Shown piece by piece: positions 35,062 to 43,855 of a stretch of DNA of 64,000 nucleotides. The position numbers and the translations under genes were made by a program. Location: NCBI GenBank assembly GCA_963714425.1, contig CAVQOI010000004.1:62001-126000 (forward strand). Reading direction: 5' to 3'. Positions within the stretch are counted from its first letter, which is position 1. Each line of letters starts with the position of its first letter. The notes beneath the pieces were generated by a model, which saw only the letters and a program-made list of their open reading frames with translations, was not told the DNA's origin and searched no databases. This DNA comes from DATCYX01 sp963714425 (lineage in GTDB: Bacteria > Chloroflexota > Anaerolineae > Anaerolineales > UBA4823).

Positions 35062-36903
35062 CTATTCCACAGTCACACTTTTTGCCAAGTTCCGGGGCTG
35101 ATCGACGTCCAAGCCGCGCAAGGCAGCGATATGGTAAGCCAGCATCTGTAGTGGGATGACTGCCGTGACAGGGGTGAGCATCCAGGGCGTCTCAGGCAAC
35201 CACAATACGTGGTCTGCAACACCACTGATTTGCGTGTCACCATCAGTTGCTAACGCGATCACAACGCCACCCCTCGCTTTGGCCTGTTCAATCTGCGAGA
35301 ACATCTTATCGTACCAGGGGTCGCGTGGGGCGATTAATACCACAGGCATTTCTTTGTCAATCAGGGCAATCGGGCCGTGTTTCATCTCTCCTGCCGGGTA
35401 TCCTTCGGCGTGGATATAGGAGATTTCTTTCAATTTTAGCGCCCCCTCATAGGCTGTCGGCATATTGATGCCACGCCCCAGGTAGAGGCAGTGGTTGACG
35501 TTGAGCAGCTTCTGGGCAATGTCCTCCACCTGTGGCTCGCGATCCAGGCAGCGCCCCACCAGGTCGGGTACCAGGCGCAGGTCGTTGACCAGCCTGCGGC
35601 GCTCACCATTCTTCAGCACACCGCGCAGATCAGCCAAGAGCACTGCCAGCATATACACGTCCACCAGAGGCGCAGTGTAGGCTTTGGTAGAAGCCACACC
35701 GATCTCCGGACCAGTCTGCATAGAGATATACCCGTCGGCTATACGCATCGCTTGAGAGCCGATCACATTCACGATCGACCACAATGTGGCGCCCCGCGAC
35801 CGCCCTTCTTCCATTGCCGCCAGCGTATCCGCCGTCTCGCCCGACTGGCTAATCGCCAGTACTACCGTATCCTGATCAATGATTGGGTCGCTGTAGCGAA
35901 ACTCTGATGCAATCTGCATCTCTACGGGCACACGGGCAATGCGCTCTAGGATGACTTTACCCACCATCCCGGCGTGTCCCGCCGTACCACAAGCGGTGAT
36001 ATAGATCTTACGAATGCGACGTGCCAGCTCGGGTGTCAGGTTGAGCTCAGGCAGGTGCACCCGACCGGCCTCGAAATCCACCCGCCCACCGATAGTGTCG
36101 GTGAGCGAGCGCACTTGCTCGTGGATCTCTTTCTGCATAAAGTGACGGTATTCGCCTTTCTCAGCAGCTACGGGATCCCACGCCACGTTTTGGAATTCGG
36201 GAAACACTTCAGCCCCATCCAGTGTCATAACCCGAGCGCCGTCCCGGCTGACGACCGCCATCTGTCGAGATTCGAGGAAGATCATCCTGCGCGTGTGCTC
36301 GAGGATGGCAGGCATGTCTGATGCGACGAACATCTCATTCTCACCGAACCCCACCACCACACCTCCCGCATTTCCAATACGAGCGGCTACAATCTTATCT
36401 GGCTCATGAGAGGAGATGACCACCACACCGTGTGCCCCACGTAGATGTGTCAGGGCACGGCGGACCGCCTCTGCCAGGCCTGTATCGTTGCTTAGATAGC
36501 GTTCAACCAGGTGGACGATCACCTCGGTATCTGTATCTGAGTTAAATGAAACCCCTTCGGCAGCCAGCTCTTCCCGCAGTTCTAGGAAGTTCTCGACGAT
36601 GCCGTTGTGCACTACTACGACTTCACCGGTCGTGCCCATATGCGGGTGAGCGTTGCGTGCGGTGGGCTCGCCATGCGTCGCCCAGCGCGTGTGCCCTATG
36701 CCCAGGTGCCCGTGAACCGGTGATTCCTCCACCAGCGTTGACAGGCGAGAAAGCTTTCCGGCGTCTCGCCGCACTTCGATATGGCTGTTTTCCAAGACAG
36801 CCAGACCTGCAGAGTCGTAGCCGCGATACTCCAGGCGCTTAAGCCCATTTAAGATGATGGGCGTTGCGTCTCGTGGCCCAATATATCCAACAATTCCACA
36901 CAT
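35062..36903 (-). CDS. glmS: glucosamine-fructose-6-phosphate aminotransferase (isomerizing)
   Basis: Makes glucosamine-6-phosphate from fructose-6-phosphate and glutamine, the first step to UDP-GlcNAc and peptidoglycan. The product has 613 residues. Cys2 (MCGIVGYIG) is the glutaminase nucleophile; the N-terminal domain has RWATHGEPT and HNGIVENF. Two SIS domains follow, with SQSGETADT and STKAYTAPL, and the C-terminal tail ends PRNLAKSVTVE as in all GlmS. GGAGGG precedes the ATG. I did not recognise a glmS ribozyme in the leader. Confidence 0.96.
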   Translation of the reverse strand: MCGIVGYIGPRDATPIILNGLKRLEYRGYDSAGLAVLENSHIEVRRDAGKLSRLSTLVEESPVHGHLGIGHTRWATHGEPTARNAHPHMGTTGEVVVVHNGIVENFLELREELAAEGVSFNSDTDTEVIVHLVERYLSNDTGLAEAVRRALTHLRGAHGVVVISSHEPDKIVAARIGNAGGVVVGFGENEMFVASDMPAILEHTRRMIFLESRQMAVVSRDGARVMTLDGAEVFPEFQNVAWDPVAAEKGEYRHFMQKEIHEQVRSLTDTIGGRVDFEAGRVHLPELNLTPELARRIRKIYITACGTAGHAGMVGKVILERIARVPVEMQIASEFRYSDPIIDQDTVVLAISQSGETADTLAAMEEGRSRGATLWSIVNVIGSQAMRIADGYISMQTGPEIGVASTKAYTAPLVDVYMLAVLLADLRGVLKNGERRRLVNDLRLVPDLVGRCLDREPQVEDIAQKLLNVNHCLYLGRGINMPTAYEGALKLKEISYIHAEGYPAGEMKHGPIALIDKEMPVVLIAPRDPWYDKMFSQIEQAKARGGVVIALATDGDTQISGVADHVLWLPETPWMLTPVTAVIPLQMLAYHIAALRGLDVDQPRNLAKSVTVE

Positions 36904-37410
36904 GAGGGTCCCTCCAATAAAGTAACTAGTGATTAGTGTAGTAGTGATTAGTCAAGAACGAGCATTCAGGGGTTCCCTGATTACTGATCACTATTCACTA
37001 AATTTGCCACCCGTGCAGGTTTTGTCCGTCCGGTTACCCGTCCGGCATTGTCCGGCACTATTGAATTAGGAGGGAAAGAATGCGAGCTGTGGCATGCTCG
37101 GAGGGCTTCCGCTGATCTTTCGATTTTCCTGGCACTCCAGGCAGGTAACCTGTAAAGCATCCAGTTAGCCTATCTTTGCAGACAGGAACCCTCATCCTCG
37201 TCAACCGAATAGTCGGTCCATGCGCTATCTTCCCATATCAATTGTTTTTCGAGACCCGTGCACCTCCTCATTCGGCTAAGTGGGGCAATTATACCCGATA
37301 TTTTCGGCTGGGTATGTTCTGGTATAATCCTCGCGATGTGTACGGGTGGGTCTTTCTTAACCGCCCCTTAAAAAATTGCACATCCACTGCGGAACTCTAA
37401 GGAGCCTGAA
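36904..37410. other. intergenic region between glmS and mreB
   Basis: About 500 bases without a convincing gene. Near 36920-37000 there are repeated and partly inverted copies of a GTGATTAG-like word. At 37030-37065 the word GTCCG recurs four times. A GCTC-rich hairpin at about 37083-37103 and the half palindrome GGCAGGTAACCTG near 37139 also occur. The right end holds the mreB promoter. No known structured RNA could be assigned. Confidence 0.4.
37320..37328 (+). promoter_or_regulatory. extended -10 promoter of the mreB operon
   Basis: TG-G-TATAAT at 37320-37328 is an extended -10 element; the -35 region (TTTTCG at 37301) is poor, as is usual for this type. The leader to the TTG start of mreB at 37411 would be about 75 bases. 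Confidence 0.55.
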
Positions 37411-38478
37411 TTGGCGTTCAATCCCCTCAACTGGCTGTTGGGGTTCTTCTCTCTGGACATTGGCATCGACCTTGGAACCGCCAATACTCTGGTCAATGTC
37501 CGAGGTAAGGGCATCGTGATCAATGAGCCTTCCTGGGTCGCCATCGAGAAACGTTCTCGCAAGCCGCTCGCTATTGGCGCAGAGGCCAAGGAGATGGTTG
37601 GGCGCACCCCAGCCAATGTGATTGCAATCCGGCCCCTGCGGGATGGTGTGATCTCTGAGTTTGAGATAACGCAGGCGATGTTAGAATACTTTATCGGCAA
37701 AGCCCACGAGCAGAGCATTGTGCCGGTGCCGCGCCCACGCGTGGTGATTGGCATCCCGTCTGGCGTGACTGAAGTCGAAAAACGCGCAGTATACGATGCA
37801 GCCATGTCTGCCGGAGCGAGGGAAACATACTTAATCGAAGAGCCGGTATCTGCCGCGTTGGGAGCCGGGCTGCCTGTGGCAGAGATACGGGGCAGCATGA
37901 TTGTCGATATAGGCGGCGGGACATCCGAGGTGGCGATTATGTCCATGGGTGGTGTGGTCGTCTCCCGCTCCCTGCGTGTGGCTGGTGATGAGATGGACGA
38001 AGAGATTGTGCAGTATATGCGCAACAAATACAACCTCACCATAGGCTTGCGCATGGCAGAACAGGCGAAGATCGCAATCGGCTCGGCGTATCACCTGCCG
38101 GAAGAGAAGACCATGCAGTTGCGTGGTCGCAACCTGATTACAGGACTTCCCGAAAGTGTGGAAGTCTCATCAGTCGAGATCCGCGAGGCAATCTCCAGCT
38201 CTGTTCAGACGATTATTGACACCATCAAAGATGCACTTGATGAAGCGCCTCCGGAGATCATCGCCGACCTTATGGATACAGGCGTCTGCCTGGCTGGCGG
38301 CGGCTCGCAATTACAAGCATTGGATCGACGTCTCACTGACGACCTGCACGTTCGCGTCTGGTTGGCGGAAGACCCCATGAGCTGCGTGGCGCGCGGCGCT
38401 GGGATGATCCTGGAGGATTTGGATCACTTGAACCATTTACTTGTTGGGCTGGAACGCGGCAGCACCAAGCATAATTGA
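37411..38478 (+). CDS. mreB: rod-shape determining actin homologue MreB
   Basis: Forms membrane-bound filaments that guide lateral wall synthesis. The 355-residue product has the actin-fold motifs: IGIDLGTANTLVN (phosphate 1), MIVDIGGGTSEVAI (phosphate 2), and CLAGGGSQLQALD (adenosine). The start is TTG, with AAGGAG seven bases upstream. It is the first gene of a run of eight genes for cell shape and division-site placement. Confidence 0.95.
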   Translation: MAFNPLNWLLGFFSLDIGIDLGTANTLVNVRGKGIVINEPSWVAIEKRSRKPLAIGAEAKEMVGRTPANVIAIRPLRDGVISEFEITQAMLEYFIGKAHEQSIVPVPRPRVVIGIPSGVTEVEKRAVYDAAMSAGARETYLIEEPVSAALGAGLPVAEIRGSMIVDIGGGTSEVAIMSMGGVVVSRSLRVAGDEMDEEIVQYMRNKYNLTIGLRMAEQAKIAIGSAYHLPEEKTMQLRGRNLITGLPESVEVSSVEIREAISSSVQTIIDTIKDALDEAPPEIIADLMDTGVCLAGGGSQLQALDRRLTDDLHVRVWLAEDPMSCVARGAGMILEDLDHLNHLLVGLERGSTKHN

Positions 38479-38535
38479 GAGAAAAGTGGTGCTGGATTTC
38501 GGCGCACAGCCGGGTAACAGCACCGTAAGACTGAA

Positions 38536-39390
38536 ATGAACTCCAGATCAGACCGTCCCCGAACGCTGCAAACCGTGGTGTTTGTCCTGGTAGCAGCAGG
38601 GTTAATCGCGTTAGCGCTGGGCGGGTATCTGACCCCTCTCTCCCGCATTTTGCTCAATCCTCTGGTGAGCGTGCAAACATGGGTATCAACGCGTTTCCAG
38701 GCATTTCAGGATCTGGTCAGCGCACCGCAGGATATCACCCGCCTGCGCCAGCGCAATATTGAGCTCGAAGCTGAGGTGTCCCGCCTGCAAACGCAGATCA
38801 TCGAGCTGCGTGAACAACTCGCCGAGACAAACGTGCTCTCCGCGCTTGTGGATTTCGCCAGGGCAAATCCAGAGAACCGCTACCAGGCTGCGGCTGTGAT
38901 CGCACGTGACCCGAGCCCGTTCTTACAATACATAATCATTAACAGAGGCTCTGATGACGATTTACGCCGTGGGATGCCAGTGGTCACGCAACAAGGTCTG
39001 ATCGGACGGGTAGCATCGGTGACTGCTGGCGCTTCCAGAGTACAGCTCATCACGGACCCAGCGTCCACTGTGAACGTGCGACTTGAGACTTCGGGAGCCA
39101 TGGCGATTCTGCAAGGCGAGATCACCGGTGAAATCACATTAGACATGATCCCCCAAGACGCAGATGTAAAAGCCGGCGATCTGGTGCTCACATCTGGTTT
39201 GGGAGGCGGTTACCCGCCCAACATCCTGATCGGCCAGATCTCCAGCATACGCAGCGTTGACCAGGATATCTTCCAGCGAGCAAACGTGCAAACAGTGGTT
39301 GACTTCTCAAGGATCAACATTGTGCTGGTTATCGTCAACTTCCGCCCTCTGAATGTTACCCCCTTGATCCCTTCTGCGGGTAATCCTTAA
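38536..39390 (+). CDS. mreC: rod-shape determining protein MreC
   Basis: A bitopic protein of 284 residues: a helix at about 10-30, a coiled coil at about 55-95 (ITRLRQRNIELEAEVSRLQTQ), then a periplasmic beta-barrel pair with AAVIARDPSPFLQYIIINRGS, GMPVVTQQGLIGRV and LVLTSGLGGGYPPNILIGQI. MreC links MreB and MreD to the wall synthases. It follows mreB by 57 bases. Confidence 0.93.
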   Translation: MNSRSDRPRTLQTVVFVLVAAGLIALALGGYLTPLSRILLNPLVSVQTWVSTRFQAFQDLVSAPQDITRLRQRNIELEAEVSRLQTQIIELREQLAETNVLSALVDFARANPENRYQAAAVIARDPSPFLQYIIINRGSDDDLRRGMPVVTQQGLIGRVASVTAGASRVQLITDPASTVNVRLETSGAMAILQGEITGEITLDMIPQDADVKAGDLVLTSGLGGGYPPNILIGQISSIRSVDQDIFQRANVQTVVDFSRINIVLVIVNFRPLNVTPLIPSAGNP

Positions 39391-39434
39391 ATCGCAACAC
39401 TCCCAGAGGCATTTTTTGCCCTAACCCTTGAAGT

Positions 39435-39935
39435 ATGGCCACTCTCATTGCAATCCCTATTCTCACCAGCCTGATGATGCTGCAAAGCAGCATCGTTAGC
39501 CGCATCCCTTTGTTGCGGGGTACGCCTGACCTGCTATTGCTGGCGATAATCGCCTGGGCGCTACAAAAAAGAGTGCAAAGCGCATGGCAATGGTGTATCA
39601 TTGCATCAATCCTGTTCACACTGGTCTCTGCATTGCCACTGGGCGCGGCGCTGCTCGGGTATGTGCTAGCCACAGGGATCGCTCTCATCTTGCGCAGGCA
39701 GGTATGGCAAATTCCCATTTTGGCGCTCTTCGTAGCTGTGCTCTTGGGGTCATTTGCAAGCCAGGCAGTATCCTTGGCAGCCTTGCGTTTGGTTGGCGAT
39801 CCACTCCCGATAATCCAATCGTTCAACCTGGTACTCTTGCCAAGCGCCCTACTCAATCTACTTATTGCTATCCCGCTTTATGCACTGCTTGGTGATCTGG
39901 CGAGTTGGCTTTATCCTGAAGAATTAGTCGTATGA
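39435..39935 (+). CDS. mreD: rod-shape determining protein MreD
   Basis: A hydrophobic protein of 166 residues with five or six helices. Sequence conservation is low in this family; the call rests on size, topology (start ATLIAIPILTSLMMLQSSIV, then TPDLLLLAIIAWAL, which matches the MreD Pro-Asp pattern) and position between mreC and mrdA. Its stop overlaps the mrdA start by four bases (ATGA). Confidence 0.88.
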   Translation: MATLIAIPILTSLMMLQSSIVSRIPLLRGTPDLLLLAIIAWALQKRVQSAWQWCIIASILFTLVSALPLGAALLGYVLATGIALILRRQVWQIPILALFVAVLLGSFASQAVSLAALRLVGDPLPIIQSFNLVLLPSALLNLLIAIPLYALLGDLASWLYPEELVV

Positions 39936-42007
39936 ACGAATCAACTGCACTACAAAACCACGTCAAACCCCGGCGGATTTGGGTTATTGCCCTGCTGCTT
40001 CTATTAATTCTTGGCGTCTACATCGTGCGCCTATTCAGCCTGCAAATCTTGCAAGGACCCGCCTGGCGGGCACAAGCTGCTGATAACCGCACACGCACGA
40101 TCAATGACCCTGCTTTGCGAGGCGTGATCTATGACCGCAACGGGGTTGTTCTGGCGCGCAACATCGCCTCGTACAATGTGGTCATCACCGCTGCAGACCT
40201 GCCAGACGATCCGGGAGAGATCCAGGAGATCTTCCGCAATCTTTCCGAGCTGATCGACGTGCCTATCAATCTAAATGAGATCAGCGAAGAGAATCCATAT
40301 GTTCCCTGCGTCTCAGATCATGGAATCGCGCAAATCGTAGAATACGGAGAATCTTCCATCCCCTTCCAGCCCGTTCGGATTAAATGCGATATCGAGCGCA
40401 CGCCAGCAATGGTGATCCAGGAGAGAGCCAATGATTGGCCCGGTGTGGGAGTTGAGATCGTTCCCATCCGCGACTACCCAACCGGCGTGCTTACTGCCTC
40501 GATTATCGGATTTCTCGGTCCAATTCCTGCCAATCAAGCGGATGAGTTTATCGCTGCTGGTTTTGACCCCAACCGCGACAAGGTCGGTTATGCAGGCGTG
40601 GAATTACAATTTCAAGACTTGCTGGCTGGGACGAACGGCAGCAGAGACGCCGAGGTGGATGTCGCCGGTCAGGAGATTCGCACAGTTGGCGAAACACAAT
40701 CGGCTGTCGCCGGACGGAGCCTGAAGCTCACACTGGATACACGCTTGCAGTCCGCAACCACTGCCATCGTGCAGCGCGAAATCAACTTTTGGAACACTTA
40801 CTTCGGTGAAATCCGCACTACCAGCGCTGTCGCCATCGCCATGAATCCCCAGACCGGGGAAATTCTGTCTATGGTGTCCTACCCTTCGTATGAGAACAAC
40901 CGGATGTCGCGCATTATTCCGGCGTATTACTTCAACCAGCTCATTCAGGACCCGGCTAACCCATTGCTGAACCACGCTGTCGGTGATACGCTACCCGCCG
41001 GCTCGGTTTTCAAGCTGGTTACAGCTGTCGGTGCCCTCAATGAAGGCGTCGTTACCCCCGAGCAGGTGATTGAGACACCGCCCAAGATCATCGTTAGCGA
41101 GACCTTCTCCCCGAATGAGCCTGGTCGCCCGCGCGAATTCGTCGACTGGAACGAGGCCGGCTTCGGAAGTCTGGATTTTCTGGGAGGCATCTCCAACTCA
41201 AGCAACGTGTATTTCTATAAGTTAGGGGGTGGTTATCAGGATGAAATCCCCGAAGGGTTGGGGGTGTGCCGTTTGGGCACGTACGCTCGCGCGTTGGGTT
41301 ATGGCACTTTCCCAGGGACTGGACTTCCTGAGGAAGCGGATGGGCTCGTACCCGACCCGCAATGGAAACGTATCACGCACGGTGAGAGCTGGTCGACTGG
41401 GGATACCTACATCGCCAGTGTTGGTCAGGGCTATGTTTTGGCCACTCCTCTACAGGTTCTCCTCTCGGCGACCACTGTCGCCAACGATGGCAAACTGATG
41501 CGACCGACATTGCTGAAAGAGGTCTTGGACAGCGAAGGGAGCGTTGTGGAGCCATTCACGCCCGACCTGAGATGGGACATAACAAAAGATCCGATTATCC
41601 AAGAATACGATGTGACCACGCTGCGTGGTTGTGAGCCAATCGAGGGCGCTACAAAGACCGTTCAACCCTGGGTGATCGAAAAAGTACAGGAAGGCATGCG
41701 CAGGGCGGTCACCAGCGGCACATTAGCGGATGAGTTTGTCAATGCGACCATCGCCGCCGCAGGAAAAACAGGAACTGCCGAGTATTGCGATCAGTACGCC
41801 AATGCCCGCAACCGATGTATCCCCGGTGAGTGGCCCACACACGCCTGGACAGTTGCTTATGCACCTTATGAGAATCCCGAAGTCGCAGTAGTTGCTTTCG
41901 TCTACAATGGCGGTGAGGGTGCCAGCGTTGCTGGACCCATCGTTTGGCAGATTCTGAATGCGTATTTTGAGCTCAAGGCCGTAGACGTTGCCCAAGATGC
42001 TCCCTGA
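39932..42007 (+). CDS. mrdA: penicillin-binding protein 2, elongasome transpeptidase
   Basis: A class B PBP of 691 residues. One N-terminal helix (about 18-38), a dimerisation domain with RGVIYDRNGVVLARN, and a transpeptidase domain with the three active-site motifs: SVFK (LPAGSVFKLVTA), SSN (GGISNSSNVYFY) and KTG (AAGKTGTAEYC). It crosslinks peptidoglycan with RodA, which is encoded four genes downstream. Confidence 0.94.
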   Translation: MNESTALQNHVKPRRIWVIALLLLLILGVYIVRLFSLQILQGPAWRAQAADNRTRTINDPALRGVIYDRNGVVLARNIASYNVVITAADLPDDPGEIQEIFRNLSELIDVPINLNEISEENPYVPCVSDHGIAQIVEYGESSIPFQPVRIKCDIERTPAMVIQERANDWPGVGVEIVPIRDYPTGVLTASIIGFLGPIPANQADEFIAAGFDPNRDKVGYAGVELQFQDLLAGTNGSRDAEVDVAGQEIRTVGETQSAVAGRSLKLTLDTRLQSATTAIVQREINFWNTYFGEIRTTSAVAIAMNPQTGEILSMVSYPSYENNRMSRIIPAYYFNQLIQDPANPLLNHAVGDTLPAGSVFKLVTAVGALNEGVVTPEQVIETPPKIIVSETFSPNEPGRPREFVDWNEAGFGSLDFLGGISNSSNVYFYKLGGGYQDEIPEGLGVCRLGTYARALGYGTFPGTGLPEEADGLVPDPQWKRITHGESWSTGDTYIASVGQGYVLATPLQVLLSATTVANDGKLMRPTLLKEVLDSEGSVVEPFTPDLRWDITKDPIIQEYDVTTLRGCEPIEGATKTVQPWVIEKVQEGMRRAVTSGTLADEFVNATIAAAGKTGTAEYCDQYANARNRCIPGEWPTHAWTVAYAPYENPEVAVVAFVYNGGEGASVAGPIVWQILNAYFELKAVDVAQDAP

Positions 42008-42030
42008 TAGAGTGCTATAATTCGTGGGAA

Positions 42031-42708
42031 ATGGGTGAGACCTTGCACATCAAGGGTATTCGAGAGGGCTTGCTCATCGTCCTGGGCGAAGGGGAATGGG
42101 AGGATGTCAGCGCAGATCTGCTCGAGCAAGTTGAGAAACAGAGTGCCTTTCTAAAAGGTGCCCGCCTGGCGTTAGACGTAGGCTCCCATGTATTGAAGGC
42201 CGTCGAGATGAGCAGTCTACGTGACGAGCTCTCCGAACGCGAATTGAGCCTTTGGGCAGTCATTAGCACATCAGCTACAACGGAGATCACGGCACAAACC
42301 CTTGGTCTGGCGACACGTCTGAGCAAGGCGCTCCCGGATCGTGACGCCCGTCCGCTGGATACCACTGTTCAGAACGCTGAACAGGCAGTAATGGTCCGTC
42401 GCACGCTACGCTCAGGCTTCAGCCTGCGCTATGCAGGGCACGTCGTTGTGATCGGAGACGTCAATCCAGGCGCTGAGGTGATCGCCTCCGGGGATGTGCT
42501 TGTGTGGGGGCGCCTGCTAGGCATGGTGCACGCCGGAGCCGAGGGGAACGAGGAGGCAGTGGTGTGCGCCCTCGATTTGGCTCCTACCCAGCTGCGAATC
42601 GCCGGGCAGATCGCCATCACTCCTCAGCGACGTGGCAAACCGCAACCCGAAATCGCTCGAATCAAAGACGATCAGGTGGTCGCCGAAGCCTGGAGTCCGA
42701 AGAGATAA
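42031..42708 (+). CDS. minC: septum site-determining protein MinC
   Basis: Inhibits FtsZ assembly away from midcell. The 225-residue product has an N-terminal FtsZ-binding domain (about 1-100, starting ETLHIKGIREGLLIVLGEG) and a C-terminal beta helix (about 115-205) with RSGFSLRYAGHVVVIGDVNP, GAEVIASGDVLVWGRLLGMV and HAGAEG, the part that dimerises and binds MinD. The gene starts 23 bases after mrdA. Confidence 0.9.
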   Translation: MGETLHIKGIREGLLIVLGEGEWEDVSADLLEQVEKQSAFLKGARLALDVGSHVLKAVEMSSLRDELSERELSLWAVISTSATTEITAQTLGLATRLSKALPDRDARPLDTTVQNAEQAVMVRRTLRSGFSLRYAGHVVVIGDVNPGAEVIASGDVLVWGRLLGMVHAGAEGNEEAVVCALDLAPTQLRIAGQIAITPQRRGKPQPEIARIKDDQVVAEAWSPKR

Positions 42709-42719
42709 ACGGAGTGTTT

Positions 42720-43523
42720 ATGGCAGGGAAAGTAATTACCGTGACATCTGGGAAGGGCGGAGTAGGGAAGACCACTGCCACCGCAAATCTAGCCGCAGCT
42801 CTGGCGTCCGTAGGCGATAGGGTTGTATGCGTCGATGCGGATATCGGACTGCGTAACCTTGACGTGGTTCTGGGACTTGAAAACCGCATCGTGTACGACC
42901 TGGTGGATGTCGTTGAAGGTCGCTGTCGCCTCAAGCAAGCCATGATCCGCGATAAGCGCCTCCCTGAATTGTTCCTTATCCCTGCGGCGCAGACGCGAGA
43001 TAAAAGCGCTGTATCCCCCAGCGATATGATACGCCTTTGTAATGAACTGCGCCATGAATACGCCTGGATCCTGATCGATTCGCCTGCTGGCATCGAGCGT
43101 GGATTCCGCAACGCTGTTGCTCCCGCTGACATCGTCATCGTGATCACAAATCCGGAAATCTCTGCGGTCCGCGACGCTGACCGCATCATTGGCTTGATCG
43201 AGGCCGAAGAGAAGGGTCCCGCGCTGCTTGTAATCAACCGTATCAAGCCCGAGATGGTGCGGCGTGGAGACATGTTATCCGCCGAAGATGTACTGGAATT
43301 GCTGGCAGTTGAGCTTATCGGGCTTATCCCAGAAGATGAAATCGTGATTACCAGCGCCAATCGGGGTATGCCAGTGGCACTTAACGGCAAGAGCCGCGCC
43401 GGGAATGCATTTCGCAATATCGCCAGGCGATTGCGAGGGGAAGAAGTCGCGTTTACCGAGCTCAGCGATGACGACAATATTATGGGCTGGCTGCGGCGGA
43501 TTCTCCGCCCGGGAGGCAATTGA
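42720..43523 (+). CDS. minD: septum site-determining ATPase MinD
   Basis: A deviant Walker ATPase of 267 residues: GKGGVGKTTATANL (Walker A with signature Lys), DADIGLRNLDVVLGLENR, DSPAGIERGF (Walker B), and NPEISAVRDADR. It ends with an amphipathic helix (IMGWLRRILRPGGN) for membrane binding. The ATG at 42720 has GGAG six bases upstream and follows the minC stop by 11 bases; a longer reading would overlap minC. Confidence 0.95.
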   Translation: MAGKVITVTSGKGGVGKTTATANLAAALASVGDRVVCVDADIGLRNLDVVLGLENRIVYDLVDVVEGRCRLKQAMIRDKRLPELFLIPAAQTRDKSAVSPSDMIRLCNELRHEYAWILIDSPAGIERGFRNAVAPADIVIVITNPEISAVRDADRIIGLIEAEEKGPALLVINRIKPEMVRRGDMLSAEDVLELLAVELIGLIPEDEIVITSANRGMPVALNGKSRAGNAFRNIARRLRGEEVAFTELSDDDNIMGWLRRILRPGGN

Positions 43524-43524
43524 G

Positions 43525-43794
43525 ATGAGCAGCTTCTGGGATCGTCTCCTGGGACGGGATCAAAAAAGTGCACGGCAGGCTAAAGAGCGCATGAAGCTGG
43601 TGCTCATCCACGACCGTACAGATCTCACGCCCAGCGCATTGGAAGCCCTTAAGGACGAATTAATTGCGGTCATCTCGCGCCACGTAGAGATCGAGCCGCA
43701 GGAGGTCCGCATTGAGATGAACCAGGAGGGCAGAGAGCAACGCCTGATCGCCGATATCCCCCTGCGTTCAGTTCGCCGGCGAAAAGTCGGTTGA
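43525..43794 (+). CDS. minE: cell division topological factor MinE
   Basis: An 89-residue protein that stimulates MinD ATPase and drives pole-to-pole patterning. The N-terminal membrane-targeting segment is SSFWDRLLG, the contact helix has AKERMKLVLIHDR, and the C-terminal dimerisation domain has LKDELIAVISRHVEIEPQEV. The ATG at 43525 comes one base after the minD stop and has GGGAGG upstream. Gram-positive mre-min clusters usually lack minE, so the full minCDE set here is notable. Confidence 0.92.
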   Translation: MSSFWDRLLGRDQKSARQAKERMKLVLIHDRTDLTPSALEALKDELIAVISRHVEIEPQEVRIEMNQEGREQRLIADIPLRSVRRRKVG

Positions 43795-43855
43795 GGACCC
43801 TGTTCCGTGGCTACTGTGAAACTATGTTAACTATTGAACAAGAAGATCATTTGTA

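Noticed and set aside
36904..37100. glmS ribozyme
   Set aside because: The conserved core sequence of the ribozyme could not be found in the leader on the minus strand.
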